This document shows, one piece after another, positions 1 through 11,170 of a DNA stretch of 64,000 nt. The notes under the pieces were generated by a model. The model was not told where the DNA came from, ran no database searches, and worked only from the letters and a program-made list of their open reading frames with translations. The position numbers and the translations under genes were made by a program. The DNA comes from Callipepla californica brunnescens. Lineage: Eukaryota > Chordata > Aves > Galliformes > Odontophoridae. Each line of letters opens with the position of its first letter. Positions within the stretch are counted from its first letter, which is position 1. The DNA is taken from assembly GCA_023055505.1 (NCBI GenBank), contig JALIRH010000147.1, positions 614,691 to 678,690 on the forward strand, in the 5' to 3' direction.

Positions 1-591
1 GAAAAAGTTTAACGTACTTAACGCTACTATTTGACTTTTTAGCTCTGAATACAATACCGTTCCAAAAGAAAAAGGGAATGAATTGTTTGTTTGGCAAGAA
101 AAACTTGTGTGACGATATTAACTAGAGGTAATAATAAGGTAACAAGACTGGTCAGAGAAAGAATGAAAACGTGCTCGTAGATGAATGAATGATGCAGACA
201 TACGTTGCATTCAGTAGTAGAGCAGAACGAGAATCAAAACTTTCCCTCTCACTAACACTGGGATCCAGCATCCATTCACTTACAACACCAGAATTGGAGT
301 CACTTTCAGGTTTCAACCGCGATTTGTTGGAATAGAAACGCTGCCGGCTGATTACTGATGACGCAATTCAGTGCACGTCTTTCAACTGACTGGCTTCTTT
401 CTTCAGCGGCAAAAGCAGCAGGAGCCGCGATTGATGCGAGAGAATGGGAATCCGCGGCTAAGCGCGGTTCGAGCATCAAACTCTCGGCCGCTTTTTCTCT
501 GCTTCTTAAAGGGGGCTATTCCGATGCTCCGGTGACAATGTTTTCTGGGGAACATTTAGAAGCGGTAGAATCACACACGCCTTTGGGAGAG
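1..591. repeat. Satellite monomer 1 (rank 1, mosaic)
   Basis: The first half matches the monomer at 3548. The middle (about 235-420), with TCCATTCACTTACAACACC and CACGTCTTTCAACTGACTGG, matches monomers 1773 and 5322 instead. The end returns to the 3548 type, with CCGCGGCTAAGCGCGG at 452-467. I infer a past crossover or conversion. Confidence 0.85.
452..467. other. Short GC-rich hairpin in some satellite monomers
   Basis: CCGCG / GCTAAG / CGCGG can fold as a 5-bp GC stem with a 6-base loop. The same word occurs in the monomers ending near 2955 (about 2817-2832), 4140 and 7086; the copy near 6366 has AGAGCGG and a weaker stem. Function unknown. Confidence 0.45.
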
Positions 592-1183
592 GAACCAGCT
601 TTCCGTACTTAACGCCTCTCCATTGCTTCCATAGTTCTGAAAAACATCCCTTTTTGAGAGAGAATGAGAAAGATCCGCGGGTATTGTAAGAAAATTGAAG
701 TGAATGTGTTAGATTAAGGAAGTAAAAAGGATAACAGCACTGGTCAGAGAAAAGAATGAAAACGTGCTCGAAGATGAATGAACGATTCAGACGTACGTTG
801 CATACAGTAACAGAGCAGAATAAGAATTAAAACTTTCACTCCTATTAAAACTGGAATCCAGCACACATTCACTTCCAACTCCTGAAACCGAGTCACTTTC
901 ACGTGTAAACCGCGAATTGTTGGAGAAGAACCGCTACCGGCTGATTATTGAAAAGCCGCGATTCAGTGCACTGCTGCCGTCTGACTGGTGTCTTTCTTCA
1001 GCGGCAAAAGCAGCAGTAGCCGCGATTGATGCGATTCGAGCCTGAGACGCGGTTCTTCGCGGTTCGAACATTAACACGCTGCCGGTTTGCTTTGCTTGTT
1101 AAAAGTGGCTTTTGCAACGCTCCGCTGACAGTGTTTTTGGGGAACACTTAGAAGAGGTGGAATCAAACATACATTTGGTAGAA
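592..1183. repeat. Satellite monomer 2 (rank 2)
   Basis: Partner of 4141-4733, sharing the 5' variant GAACCAGCTTTCCGTACTTA, the TTTTTGAGAGAGAATGAGAA segment and a distinctive GAACGATTCAGACGTACG word. Confidence 0.88.
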
Positions 1184-1772
1184 GAAAAAGTTTAACGTAC
1201 TTAACGCTACTATTGGACTTTTTAGCTCTGAATACCATACCGTTCCAAAAGAAAAAGGGAATGAATTGTTTGTTTGGCAAGAAAAACTTGTGTGACGATA
1301 TTAACTAGAGGTAGGAAAAGGAATAACAAGACTGGTCAGAGAAAAGAAGGAAAACGTGCTCGTAGATGAATGAACGATGCAGACGTACGTTGCATTCAGT
1401 AGTAGAGCAGAATGAGAATCAAAACTTTCCCTCCCACTAACATTGGGATGCAACATACATACACTTAAAACACCAGAATTGGAGTCACTTTCACGTGTAA
1501 ACCGCGATTTGTTGGAATAGAACCGCTACCGGCTGATTATTGAAGCCGCGATTCAGTGCACTTTTACCGGCTGACTGGCGTCTTTCTTCAGCGGCAAAAG
1601 CAGCAGTAGCCGCGATTGATGCGATTCGAGCCTGAGACGCGGTTCTTCGCGGTTCGAATATTAACACGCTGCCGGTTTGCTTTGCTTGTTAAAAGTGGCT
1701 TTTGCAACGCTCCGCTGACAGTGTTTTTGGGGAACACTTAGAAGTGGTGAATCAAACTTGCGTTTGGTAGAA
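1184..1772. repeat. Satellite monomer 3 (rank 3)
   Basis: Partner of 4734-5321. Shares GAAAAAGTTTAACGTACTTA and AAAGAAGGAAAACGTGC. Confidence 0.88.
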
Positions 1773-2364
1773 GAAACAGCTTGACGTACTGAACGCTACT
1801 ATTGGACTTTTTAGCTCTGAATACCATACCGTTCCAAAAGAAAAAGGGAATGAATTGTTTGTTTGGCAAGTAAAAACTTGTGTGACGATATTAACTAGAG
1901 GTAGGAAAAGGAATAACAAGACTGGTCAGAGAAAGGAATGAAAACGTGCTCGCAGATGAATGAATGATGCAGACAAACGTTGCATTCAGTAGCAGAGCAG
2001 AATGAGAATCAAAACTTTCCCTCTCACTGACACTGGGATCCAGCATCCATTCACTTACAACACCAGAATTGGAGTCACTTTCAGGTTTCAACCGCGATTT
2101 GTTGGAATAGAAACGCTACCGGCTGATTACTGAAGACGCAATTCAGTGCACGTCTTTCAACTGACTGGCTTCTTTCTTCAGCGGCAAAAGCAGCAGGAGC
2201 CGCGATTGATGCGATTCGAACATGATTCACGGTTTTCCGCGGTTCGAACATTAGCACGCTGCCTTTTTGCTATGTTTGTTAAAGGGAGCTTTTGCAATGC
2301 TCAGATGACTGTGTTTTTGGGGAACATTTAGAAGCGATGCAATCACACAATGCAATTAGTAGAA
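1773..2364. repeat. Satellite monomer 4 (rank 4)
   Basis: Partner of 5322-5913, near-identical throughout. Contains GATTCACGGTTTTCCGCGG, seen only in this rank. Confidence 0.88.
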
Positions 2365-2955
2365 GAAACAGCTTTCCGTAATAAACTTTTCTCTTTTGCT
2401 TCTTTATCTCTGAATACCATACTTTTGCAAAAGAGAATCGAAAGATACTTGTGTTCGACAAGAAAAAGTTTTTCCATGTATTAACTAGAAGTACGAAAAA
2501 GAATAACAACACTGGTCAGAGTAAAGAATGAAAACGTGCTCGTAGATGAATGAACGATGCAGACATACGTTGCATTCAGTAGCAGAGCAGAATGAGAATC
2601 AAAACTTTCCCTCCCACTAACATTGGGATGCAGCATACATACACTTACAACTTCTGAAAAGGAGTCACTTTCACGTGTAAACCGCAATTTGTTGGAGAAG
2701 AACCGCTACCGGCTGATTACTGAAGCCGCGATTCAGTGCACTTTTACCGGCTGACTAGCGTCTTTCTTCAGCGGCAAAAGCAGCAGGAGCCGCGACTGGT
2801 GCGATTGAATCGGAATCCGCGGCTAAGCGCGGTTCGAGCATCAAATTCTCTGCCTCTTTATCTCTGCTTCTAAAGGGAGCTATTCCGATGCTCCGGTGAC
2901 AAGGTTTTCTGGGGAACATTTAGAAGCGGTAGAATCACACACACCTTTGGGAGAG
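2365..2955. repeat. Satellite monomer 5 (rank 5)
   Basis: Partner of 5914-6504. Has a rank-specific first part (TTTCCGTAATAAACTTTTCTC and AAAGATACTTGTGTTCGAC). Confidence 0.88.
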
Positions 2956-3547
2956 GAATTATCTTTCCGTACTTAACGTCTCTCCACTGCTTTCATAGTT
3001 CTGAAAAACATACCTTTTTGAGAGAGAATGAGAAAGATCCGCCGGTATTGTAAGAAAATTCAAGTGAGTGTATTAGATTAAGGAAGTAAAAAGGATAACA
3101 GCACTGGTCAGAGAAAAGAATGAAAACGTGCTCGCAGATGAATGAACGATGCAGACATACGTTGCATTCAGTAGCAGAGCAGAATGAGAATCAAACAATT
3201 CCTTCCCATTAACAATGGGATCCAGCACACATTCTCTTCCAACTCCTGAAACCGAGTCACTTTCACGTGTAAACCGCGAATTGTTGGAATAGGACCGCTA
3301 CCGGCTGATTTTTGAAAAGCCGCGATTCAGTGCACTGCTGCCGTCTGACTGGCGTCTTTCTTCAGCGGCAAAAGCAGCAGTAGCCGCGATTGATGCGATT
3401 CGAGCCTGAGACGCGGTTCTTCGCGGTTCGAACATTAACACGCTGCCGGTATGCTATGTTTGTTTAAAGTGGCTTTAGCAAATCTCCACTGACAGTGCTT
3501 TTGGGGAACACTTAGAAGAGGTGGAATCAAATATACATTTGGTAGAA
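2956..3547. repeat. Satellite monomer 6 (rank 6)
   Basis: Partner of the monomer at 6505, sharing GAATTATCTTTCCGTACTTA and GATCCGCCGGTATTG. The 3' part ends in the GCGGTTCTTCGCGGTTCGAA type. Confidence 0.85.
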
Positions 3548-4140
3548 GAAAAAGTTTAACGTACTTAACGCTACTATTTGACTTTTTAGCTCTGAATACC
3601 ATACCGTTCCAAAAGAAAAAGGGAATGAATTGTTTGTTTGGCAAGAAAAACTTGTGTGACGGTATTAACTAGAGGAACTAAAAAAGGTAACAAGACTGCT
3701 TAGAGAAAAGAATGAAACCGTGCTCGCAGATGAATGAACGATGCAGACATACGTTGCATTCAGTAGTAGAGCAGAATGAGAATCAAAACTTTCCCTCCCA
3801 CTAACATTGGGATGCAGCATACATACACATACAACTCGTGAAACCGAGTCACTTTCACGTGTAAACCGCGATTTGTTGGAGAAGAACCGCTACCGGCTGA
3901 TTACTGAAGCCGCGATTCCGTGCACTTTTACCGGCTGCCTAGCGTCTTTCTTCAGCGGCAAAAGCTGCAGGAGCCGCGACTGGTGCGATTGAATCGGAAT
4001 CCGCGGCTAAGCGCGGTTCGAGCATCAAACTCTCGGCCGCTTTTTCTCTGCTTCTTAAAGGGGGCTATTCCGATGCTCCGGTGACAATGTTTTCTGGGGA
4101 ACATTTAGAAGCGGTAGAATCACACACGCCTTTGGGAGAG
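3548..4140. repeat. Satellite monomer 7 (rank 1)
   Basis: Starts higher-order copy 2. Same ends as monomer 1, but the middle (about 3780-3960) is of the type seen at 2620-2800, so ranks are not perfectly co-linear here. Confidence 0.85.
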
Positions 4141-4733
4141 GAACCAGCTTTCCGTACTTAACGCCTCTCCATTGCTTCCATAGTTCTGAAAAACATACCT
4201 TTTTGAGAGAGAATGAGAAAGATCCGCGGGTATTGTAAGAAAATTGAAGTGAATGTGTTAGATTAAGGTAAGTAAAACGGATAACAGCACTGGTCAGAGA
4301 AAAGAATGAAAACGTGCTCGAAGATGAATGAACGATTCAGACGTACGTTGCATACAGTAACAGAGCAGAATAAGAATTAAAACTTTCACTCCTATTAAAA
4401 CTGGAATCCAGCACACATTCACTTCCAACTCCTGAAACCGAGTCACTTTCACGTGTAAACCGCGAATTGTTGGAGAAGAACCGCTACCGGCTGATTTTTG
4501 AAAAGCCGCGATTCAGTGCACTGCTGCCGTCTGACTGGTGTCTTTCTTCAGCGGCAAAAGCAGCAGTAGCCGCGATTGATGCGATTCGAGCCTGAGACGC
4601 GGTTCTTCGCGGTTCGAACATTAACACGCTGCCGGTTTGCTTTGCTTGTTAAAAGTGGCTTTTGCAATGCTCCGCTGACAGTGTTTTTGGGGAACACTTA
4701 GAAGAGGTGGAATCAAACATACATTTGGTAGAA
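4141..4733. repeat. Satellite monomer 8 (rank 2)
   Basis: Near-identical to 592-1183, offset 3549. Confidence 0.88.
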
Positions 4734-5321
4734 GAAAAAGTTTAACGTACTTAACGCTACTATTTGACTTTTTAGCTCTGAATACAATACCGTTCCAAAA
4801 GAAAAAGGGAATGAATTGTTTGTTTGGCAAGAAAAACTTGTGTGACGATATTAACTAGAGGTAGGAAAAGGAATAACAAGACAGGTCAGAGAAAAGAAGG
4901 AAAACGTGCTCGTAGATGAATGAACGATTAAGACGTACGTTGCATTCAGTAGTAGAGCAGAATGAGAATCAAAACTTTCCCTCCCACTAACATTGGGATG
5001 CAACATACATACACTTCCAACTCCTGAATGGAGTCACTTTCACGTGTAAACCGCGATTTGTTGGAATAGAACCGCTACCGGCTGATTATTGAAGCCGCGA
5101 TTCAGTGCACTTTTACCGGCTGACTGGCGTCTTTCTTCAGCGGCAAAAGCAGCAGTAGCCGCGATTGATGCGATTCGAGCCTGAGACGCGGTTCTTCGCG
5201 GTTCGAATATTAACACGCTGCCGGTTTGCTATGTTTGTTAAAAGTGGCTTTTGCAACGCTCCGCTGACAGTGTTTTTGGGGAACACTTAGAAGTGGTGAA
5301 TCAAACTTGCGTTTGGTAGAA
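4734..5321. repeat. Satellite monomer 9 (rank 3)
   Basis: Near-identical to 1184-1772, offset 3550. Confidence 0.88.
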
Positions 5322-5913
5322 GAAACAGCTTGACGTACTGAACGCTACTATTGGACTTTTTAGCTCTGAATACAATACCGTTCCAAAAGAAAAAGGGAAT
5401 GAATTGTTTGTTTGGCAAGTAAAACCTTGTGTGACGATATTAACTAGAGGTAGGAAAAGGAATAACAAGACTGGTCAGAGAAAGGAATGAAAACGTGCTC
5501 GCAGATGAATGAATGATGCAGACAAACGTTGCATTCAGTAGCAGAGCAGAATGAGAATCAAAACTTTCCCTCTCACTGACACTGGGATCCAGCATCCATT
5601 CACTTACAACACCAGAATTGGAGTCACTTTCAGGTTTCAACCGCGATTTGTTGGAATAGAAACGCTACCGGCTGATTACTGAAGACGCAATTCAGTGCAC
5701 GTCTTTCAACTGACTGGCTTCTTTCTTCAGCGGCAAAAGCAGCAGGAGCCGCGATTGATGCGATTCGAACATGATTCACGGTTTTCCGCGGTTCGAACAT
5801 TAGCACGCTGCCTTTTTGCTATGTTTGTTAAAGGGAGCTTTTGCAATGCTCAGATGACTGTGTTTTTGGGGAACATTTAGAAGCGGTGCAATCACACAAT
5901 GCAATTAGTAGAA
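5322..5913. repeat. Satellite monomer 10 (rank 4)
   Basis: Near-identical to 1773-2364, offset 3549. Confidence 0.88.
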
Positions 5914-6504
5914 GAAACAGCTTTCCGTAATAAACTTTTCTCTTTTGCTTCTTTATCTCTGAATACCATACTTTTGCAAAAGAGAATCGAAAGATACTTG
6001 TGTTCGACAAGAAAAAGTTTTTCCATGTATTAACTAGAAGTACGAAAAAGAATAACAACACTGGTCAGAGTAAAGAATGAAAACGTGCTCGTAGATGAAT
6101 GAACGATGCAGTCATACGTTGCATTCAGTAACAGAGCAGAATGAGAATCAAAACTTTCCCTCCCACTAACATTGGGATGCAGCATACATACACTTACAAC
6201 TTCTGAAACGGAGTCACTTTTACGTGTAAACCGCGATTTGTTTGAATAGAATCGCTACCGGCTGATTATTGATGCCGCGATTCCGTGCACTTTTGCCGGC
6301 AGACTGGCGTCTTTCTTCAGCGGCAAAAGCAGCAGGAGCCGCGACTGGTGCGATTGAATCGGAATCCGCGGCTAAGAGCGGTTCGAGCATCAAATTCTCT
6401 ACCGCTTTTTCTCTGCTACTAAAGGGAGCTATTCCGATGCTCCGGTAACAAGGTTTTCTGGGGAACAGTTAGAAGCGGTAGAATCACACACACCTTTGGG
6501 AGAG
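5914..6504. repeat. Satellite monomer 11 (rank 5)
   Basis: Near-identical to 2365-2955 over the first ~400 bp, with more substitutions in the last third. Confidence 0.85.
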
Positions 6505-7086
6505 GAATTATCTTTCCGTACTTAACGTCTCTCCATTGCTTTCATAGTTCTGAAAAACATACCTTTTTGAGAGAGAATGAGAAAGATCCGCCGGTATTGT
6601 AAGAAAATACAAGTGAGTGTATTAGATTAAGGAAGTTAAAAGGATAAGAGCACTGGTCAGAGAAAAGAATGAAAACGTGCTCGCAGACGAATGAACGATG
6701 CAGACATACGTTGCATACAGTAGCAGAGCAGAATGAGAATCAAAACTTTCCTTCCCATTAACACTGGGATCCAGCACACATTCTCTTCCAACTCCTGAAA
6801 CCGAGTCACTTTCACGTGTAAACCGCGAATTGTTGGAATAGCACCGCTACCGGCTGATTTTTGAAAAGCCGCGATTCAGTGCACTGCTGCTGTCTGACTG
6901 GCGTCTTTCTTCAGCGGCAAGAGCAGCAGGAGCCGCGATTGATGCGATTGAATGGGAATCCGCGGCTAAGCGCGGTTCGAGCATCAAACTCTCGGCCGCT
7001 TTGCTCTGCTTCTTAAAGGGAGCCATTACGAAGCTCCGGTGACAAGGTTTTATGAGGAACATTTAGAAGCGGTAGAATCACACACG
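6505..7086. repeat. Satellite monomer 12 (rank 6, ends at a deletion junction)
   Basis: Matches 2956 over its first part, then carries the CCGCGGCTAAGCGCGG 3' type rather than that of its partner. The normal end (CCTTTGGGAGAGG) is missing: after GAATCACACAC at 7076-7086 the sequence jumps into the middle of the next monomer. Confidence 0.8.
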
Positions 7087-7447
7087 AGAATCAAATCTTT
7101 CCCTCCCACTAACTTTGGGATCCAGCATGCATTCTCTTACAACTCCTGAAACGGAGTCACTTTCACGTGTTAGACGCGATTGGATGAAATTTGACCGCAA
7201 CCGGCAATTATTGATGCCGCTATTCAGTGCACGTCTGTCGTTTTATTGGCGTCTTTCTACAGCGGCAAAAGCAGCAATAGCCGCGATTGATGCGATTCGA
7301 TCCTGATACGCAGTTTTTCTCGTTTCAAATAGAAAGCTCGCAGCCGTTTTGCTCTGCTTTTTAAAGAAGGCTTTTGCAATGCTCCGATGACAGTGTTTTT
7401 GGGGAACATTTCGAAGCGGTTGAATCACACAATGCATTTGGTAGAAA
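7087..7447. repeat. Truncated satellite monomer 13
   Basis: Begins at GAGAATCAAATCTTTCCCTC, which lies about 229 bp into a normal monomer (229 in monomer 1), so the first ~228 bp are absent. The remaining ~361 bp keep the usual order of boxes, including CAGCGGCAAAAGCAGC at 7260. Confidence 0.82.
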
Positions 7448-8041
7448 AAACAGCTTGACGTATTCAACGCTACTATTTGACTTCTTTAGCTCTGAATATC
7501 ATACCGTTCCAAATGAACATCGGAATGATCCGTTTCTTCGACATAGAAACTAGTGTGTCGGTGTTATCTAGAGGTACTAAAAAGGAGAAGAACACTGCTC
7601 AGAGAAAAAGAATGAAAACGTGCTCGCAGATGAATGAATGATGCAGACATACGTTGTATACAGTTGCAGAGCAGAATGAGAATCCAAACTTACCCTCCCA
7701 TTAATATTAGGATTCAGCTTCCATTCACTTACAACTCCTGTAACGGAGTCACTTTCACATGGAAACCGCGATTTGCTTGATTAGGACCTCTGCCGGCTGA
7801 TTCTTGAAGCCGCTATTCATTGCACGGCACCTTGATGACGCTCGTCTTTCTTCAGCGGCAAAAGCCGCAGGAGCCGCGATTGATGCCATAGAATCGGAAT
7901 TCGCAGATCAGCGCCATTCGAACAGAAAGCTCGCTGATGGTTTGATCTACTTGGTAAAGGGGGCTTTTGCGATGCTCTGATTATACGGTTTCTTGCTGAA
8001 CATTTCGAAGCAGTGGAATCACACCTGATTTGTCTACAGGA
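7448..8041. repeat. Diverged edge satellite monomer 14
   Basis: Full length (~594 bp) and recognisable by CGTGCTCG, the CAGCGGCAAAAGCCGC box and its overall layout, but with many more substitutions than any other monomer (for example GTCGGTGTTATCTAGAGG for the usual ATATTAACTAGAGG). Alignment is lost at about 8042, where telomere-like words begin. A diverged outermost monomer is typical of satellite array edges. Confidence 0.82.
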
Positions 8042-8494
8042 GAAATGACACCTAAGACTATTGCTAACCCGAAACCTAATCCAAGCTCCAACCTTTACCC
8101 TATCCACAATCTTTGCCCTAACTCACAACCTAACCCTCAACCTCAACCTAACCAGAACCCTAAGCCTTACTTGAAATGCTAAACCTAACCCTAACCCTAA
8201 CCTCAAACCTAGCACTAACCCTACTCCCAACCAAAACCACAACTCTAATCCTAAACCTAAAGCTAACTCTAAATCTAAAGCTAAGCCTAATACTTACCCT
8301 TGACCCAAATCGTCACCATAAGAATCACTGTAGCTATTAGCCGAATCCTAACTCTACCTTCAAGCTATCCCTAACTCTGATCCTAATCCAAAAGCCAAAT
8401 TGAAGCCCAACCCTAAACCTTGAACAAAGCATCAGATTACCACAACCCTCACCTAACTGGAAACCAAAACCAAAACCTAGCCCTAAAGCTAACC
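8042..8494 (-). repeat. Edge segment of degenerate CCCTAA DNA, present once
   Basis: Telomere-like words start immediately after the satellite (CCTAAGACTATTGCTAACCC, then AACCCTAA and many variants). It occupies the place where later units carry the 187-bp spacer: the sequence becomes common to all units only at CCAAACCCAATCC (8495 here, 13104 in the next unit, offset 4609). It includes a copy of the module word AAAGCATCAGATTACCAC at 8426-8443. TTAGGG reads on the minus strand. Confidence 0.8.
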
Positions 8495-10299
8495 CCAAAC
8501 CCAATCCAAACCCCAAACCTACTCCTATTCCTAAACCTTATCTTAACCCTAAACCAAACCCAAACCCAAGGCCCTCCCCTTCTCTCAGCCTAACACTCAA
8601 ACTAACCTAAACCCGAAACTAACCCTACATTTATCCTAATCTTATCCATATTCTAAGGCCTAACCCTACTCTGACCAGAAAGCTCATGTTGTCTAAAATC
8701 TACCCCTTACCTAAAACCTAAATCGACAAAAAAACCTAACCCGAAACCTCAACCTAACTCTTCTCCTAACTAGAACACCAGCACTTCACCTTACCCTAAC
8801 TGGAAACCTAGGACTAAATCCTTACCTTGTCCAGAACCCTATTCCTAACCCAAACCAGAATTCTAACCTCTACCCTAACCAAAACCCTTCCCCTAAACCT
8901 AAACCTAATGCTACCCTCAACCAAACCCTAGCCCTAAATCCTACCCTAAAACCAACACCACGTTTAAGCTCAAACCTCAAGCCTCAAAGAAAGCATCAGA
9001 TTACCGCAGATCTCACCTAACACTAACCCCAATCCAATCCCTACTACTAACCCCAAACCCAATCCAAACACCAAAACTATTCCTATTCCTAAACCTAACA
9101 CTAAGCCAGAACCAAACCCAAGGCCTACCCCTTCTCTCAGCCTGACACTCAAACTAACCTAGACCTGAACGCAACGCTAAATCAAATACTAAAACTCACC
9201 CTTAGCCAAGGCCCTTTTAGGACCCTTCCCTGGTCCTAAAACTAAAGAGAACCCTACCCCTTCCACTAAACCTTCATCTACATCCCTAACCCTTACCCTA
9301 AACCTAAATCTACACCAAAACCTAACCCTAACCCTAACATGTCTTCTAACTGTAAAACTAACGCTTCACCTAACCCGAACTGAAACCCCAGGACTAAACC
9401 TTACCTAACACCTAGCTATATTCCTAACCCTATCCTGAAACCTAACGTTAACCCTAACCCTAAAAACAACTTGGAACCAAACCCTAACCCTAACCTAACC
9501 CTTATCAGAACCCTAAATCTAATCCTAACCGTTACCTCAATTGAACTCCAATTCTTCCTGAAATCTAAATGGGACCTTAAAACCAACCCCAGATTGAAGC
9601 CCAACCCTAAACCTAACACAAAGCATTAGATTACCACAGCCATCACCTAACTCTAACCCCAGCCTTAACGCTAATACTATCCCAAACACTATTCCAATTC
9701 CTAAACCCAACACAAACCCAAAAACACAAAGCCTACAATTCTCACAGCCTAACACTGAAAGGAAACCTAAATCTTACCCTAACTCTAAAACTAATCCCAA
9801 GCATGACCACAATTTAAACTCTAAATCTACCTTCAAACTAAAGCTGACCCTAACACCAACCTCAAGTAAAAGCCCAACCCTAAGCCTAACACAAAGCATT
9901 AGATTACCACAAGGCTCACCTAACTTCTAACCCCCACCCTAACACTAATACTAAAGCAATCAGATTCCAAATACTAACCCAATTCCTATTCTGAAACCCA
10001 AAACTATTCCAAAAACAAACCCAAGGCCTAACCTTTCTCTCACCCTAACAATCAAAGAAAACCTATTCCTAAACCTAATCCTAAATCTAGTCCTAACCCT
10101 CACCCTTAATCTAACCCCAACCCCCACCCAGAAGCTAACACTTAGCATTGTACAATACCTAAACGTACCCCTAATCCTTATCACTAAACCTAAAAGGAAC
10201 CTGAAACATAGTGCTAAATCCGAACCCTAACCCTGAAGACTAACGCTAACAATGAACCAATTCCTATACCTTTTCCTTCCTCCAAATTGATTCCTAGCA
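8495..10299 (-). repeat. Degenerate CCCTAA flank with embedded modules (reference copy)
   Basis: Telomere-like DNA with so many substitutions that few perfect hexamers remain. Non-telomeric words recur inside: AAAGCATYAGATTACCRC at 8990, 9620 and 9893 (also 8426 upstream), each followed 120-155 bp later by a TCTCTCAGCCTRACACTCAA-like word at 8581, 9133, about 9740 and 10035. The flank is therefore itself an old repeat of longer modules. Equivalent flanks in later units: 13103-14896, 18372-20187, 23263-25078, 28154-29969, 33009-34824, 37853-39646, 43116-44921, 47713-49506, 52976-54781, 57585-59390 and 62188-63993. Apparent reading frames here encode only low-complexity dipeptide runs and are not genes. 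Confidence 0.85.
10131..10242. repeat. Left member of the direct-repeat pair bracketing the core
   Basis: GAAGCTAACACTTAGCATTG, then a TACAATACCTAA word and CCTAAAAGGAACC, reappears in diverged form 1,040 bp later at 11171. The pair brackets the core in every unit: the left copy starts 169 bp before the core (14728 in the next unit), the right copy immediately after it. Confidence 0.8.
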
Positions 10300-11170
10300 C
10301 TAACCCTAACCCTACATTAACCCTATCCTAACCCTAACCCTAACCCTAGCCCTAAACTACATTAACCCTAACCCTAACCCTAACCCTAACCCTAGCCCTA
10401 ACCTAACTCTAACCCTAACCCTAACCCTAAACCTAATGCTAACCCTTAACCTACCCTAACCCTAACCCTACCATACCCTAACCCTAACCTACCCTAACAC
10501 TAACCCTAACCCTAACCCTAAACCTAAACCTAAACCTAACCCTAACCCTAACCCTAATTCCTAACCCTTAACTTAACTGTATCACAATCCCTATCCTAAT
10601 TCTTACCCTAACCCTAACCCTTACCTAACCCTAACCCTAACCCTAACCCTAACTCTAACCTTAACCCTAACCCTAACCCTAACCTAACCCTAACCCTAAT
10701 CCTAACCCTAACCCTAACTCTAATTCCTAACCCTTACCTTAACTGTATCACAATCCCTATCCTAATTCTTACCCTAAACCTAACCCTTACCTAACCCTAA
10801 CCCTAACCCTAACCCTAACCCTAACTCTCACCTTAACCCTAACCCTAACCCTAACCTAACCCTAAACCTAACCCTAACCCTATCCCTAACCCTTACCCTA
10901 ACCCTAACCCTACCCTAACCTTAACTCTACCCTAACCGTATCCCTACCCTAACCCTAACCCTAATCCTAGCCCTTACTCTAACTTTATTCCTAACCCTAC
11001 CCCTGATCCAAACACTAACCCTAACCTTAATGTAACCCTAACCCTATTCCTAACCCTTACCCTAACTGTATCCCATTCCCTATCCTAACTCTTACCATAA
11101 CCCTAACCCTGATGCTAATGCTAACCCTAACCCTGAATCTAACCCTTACCCTAACCCTATCCCTTACCCA
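10300..11170 (-). repeat. Near-perfect telomeric core, edge unit (871 bp)
   Basis: Dominated by exact CCCTAA hexamers with a few variants. It holds repeats of a non-telomeric word ACTGTATCACAATCCCTATC (GTATC at 10579 and 10745, 166 bp apart) and a diverged relative at 11068. Confidence 0.92.

Larger units (their letters stand above)
1..3547. repeat. Satellite higher-order repeat, copy 1 (six monomers)
   Basis: Six monomers (starts 1, 592, 1184, 1773, 2365, 2956) form a higher-order unit repeated from 3548. Offsets between matching monomer starts are 3547, 3549, 3550, 3549, 3549 and 3549. Same-rank monomers are near-identical over long stretches, while neighbouring monomers differ at many sites and by small indels. 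The first monomer is the exception: its second half resembles rank 4 rather than its partner at 3548. Confidence 0.9.
3548..7086. repeat. Satellite higher-order repeat, copy 2 (six monomers)
   Basis: Second copy of the ~3.55-kb six-monomer unit, with monomers at 3548, 4141, 4734, 5322, 5914 and 6505. Rank 6 (6505) ends early at 7086, where it joins the middle of another monomer. This is the last orderly higher-order repeat before the array edge. Confidence 0.88.
1..8041. repeat. Satellite array of ~591-bp monomers
   Basis: Tandem satellite of 14 monomers or partial monomers. A recurring start (GAAAAAGTTTAACGTACTTA or variants such as GAAACAGCTT and GAACCAGCTTTCC) falls at 1, 592, 1184, 1773, 2365, 2956, 3548, 4141, 4734, 5322, 5914, 6505 and 7448, a spacing of 588-594 apart from one 943-bp gap that holds a full plus a truncated monomer. 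Each monomer has an AT-rich first half containing CGTGCTCG followed by GATGAATGAA, a middle with GGAGTCACTTTCA, and a GC-richer second half containing TTCTTCAGCGGCAAAAGC. Short open frames (61-96 codons) occur but sit at the same monomer offset, are broken in sister monomers and have no recognisable domain, so I read the region as non-coding satellite. Family not recognised. The array runs off the left end of the window. Confidence 0.95.

Noticed and set aside
1040..1075. Possible tRNA-like B box (GGTTCGA) in satellite monomers, suggesting a tRNA-derived SINE
   Set aside because: GGTTCGA is followed by ACATT or GCATC instead of the expected NNCC, and no matching A box or cloverleaf was seen upstream.
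1..8041. CENP-B box in the satellite
   Set aside because: TTCG words occur, but none has the required A and CGGG at the right spacing.
1..8107. Short open frames in the satellite, repeated at 3,549-bp offsets
   Set aside because: Fixed monomer offset, disrupted in sister monomers, no recognisable domain. The frame at 7817-8107 crosses the satellite/telomere-like junction.
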